The notes beneath the pieces were generated by a model. The model saw nothing but the letters and a program-made list of their open reading frames with translations. It did not search any database and had not been told where the DNA came from. 64,000 bases of DNA from positions 124,001-188,000 of the forward strand of contig NZ_VWXI01000011.1 in NCBI RefSeq assembly GCF_011752525.1. The letters run 5' to 3'. Position 1 is the stretch's first letter. Each line of letters opens with the position of its first letter. Source of the DNA: Pantoea sp. Cy-639. Lineage in GTDB: Bacteria > Pseudomonadota > Gammaproteobacteria > Pseudomonadales > Pseudomonadaceae. The position numbers were made by a program, and so were the translations under genes. Of the stretch, positions 63,864 through 64,000 are shown piece by piece.

Positions 63864-64000
63864 CAGGCGGCTCCTGCTTGGCTGGACTTGGCGGGATTGC
63901 CCGGGCGATAGGCACGCACCGACTGGTGGGCGAGGGCGGTCAGGATCAGCAGGGTCGAGCCGACTACCACGGTGTACACGCCGATGTCGAAGAACAGCGC
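63863..64000 (-). CDS. mnhA: Multi-subunit Na+/H+ antiporter subunit A, C-terminal end (runs off the window)
   Basis: Only the last 45 codons are present (ALFFDIGVYTVVVGSTLLIL then TALAHQSVRAYRPGNPAKSS). FDIGVYTVVVG-TL-IL-ALAHQS matches the MnhB-like C-terminus found in fused MnhA/B proteins of pseudomonads (ShaA or PhaAB). The absence of a separate mnhB before mnhC fits such a fusion, but the main body lies outside the window. Confidence 0.85.
   Translation of the reverse strand, partial: ALFFDIGVYTVVVGSTLLILTALAHQSVRAYRPGNPAKSSQAGAA

Overview
The window is a gene-dense, high-GC segment of a gammaproteobacterial chromosome, almost certainly a Pseudomonas of the P. putida group. This rests on gene content and remembered local order: gpsA-DUF4389-sixA-hydrolases-kdp; npp peptide transporter-mltD-gloB-methyltransferase-rnhA-dnaQ-ldcA; phnWX; a fadB1x/fadAx-type beta-oxidation cluster; an mnh/sha antiporter operon; and the typical Pseudomonas REP palindromes. 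No tRNA, rRNA, insertion sequence, CRISPR array or replication origin was recognised. Both ends cut through genes: a TonB receptor on the left and mnhA on the right.

Layout. 1-6.9 kb holds housekeeping genes (TonB receptor, gpsA, sixA, two alpha/beta hydrolases, a DUF4892 protein, a PerM-type permease). 7.0-15.0 kb is a complete kdpFABC potassium pump with its kdpDE two-component system. 15.0-23.9 kb is an accessory patch: an Rhs remnant, a second lysA with a divergent LysR regulator, a small monooxygenase/hypothetical pair with a divergent AraC regulator, an orphan AAA+ ATPase behind an AT-rich repeat cluster, a LuxR regulator divergent from an orphan polyamine-type binding protein, and a shortened VgrG. 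23.9-31.3 kb is a five-gene peptide ABC importer (nppA1A2BCD/yejABEF type) with two binding proteins. 31.4-39.2 kb is mltD, gloB, a methyltransferase, rnhA, dnaQ, ldcA and a ChrR-like flavin reductase. 39.3-43.3 kb is a phosphonatase pathway (phnW, phnX) with a divergent LysR regulator, followed by an AraC regulator.

43.4-58.1 kb is the most unusual region. Two very large toxin-like proteins flank a five-gene acyl-CoA degradation operon. One has 1441 aa, with a dermonecrotic-toxin-like N-terminus, leucine-rich repeats and a NEL-like C-terminus that seems to lack the catalytic cysteine. The other has 1534 aa, is dermonecrotic-toxin-like and is transcribed convergently with the operon. 58.4-60.6 kb carries a zinc-independent-type DksA2, a frameshifted chemoreceptor remnant and several small conserved proteins. 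60.7-64.0 kb is the multi-subunit Na+/H+ antiporter operon on the minus strand.

No complete, clearly undescribed multi-gene system was demonstrable. The best candidates are the NEL-like protein without its cysteine, the orphan AAA+ ATPase with its operator-like repeats, the compact VgrG, and the LuxR plus orphan binding-protein pair. Function calls rest on reading motifs and remembered family knowledge; no database search was possible.
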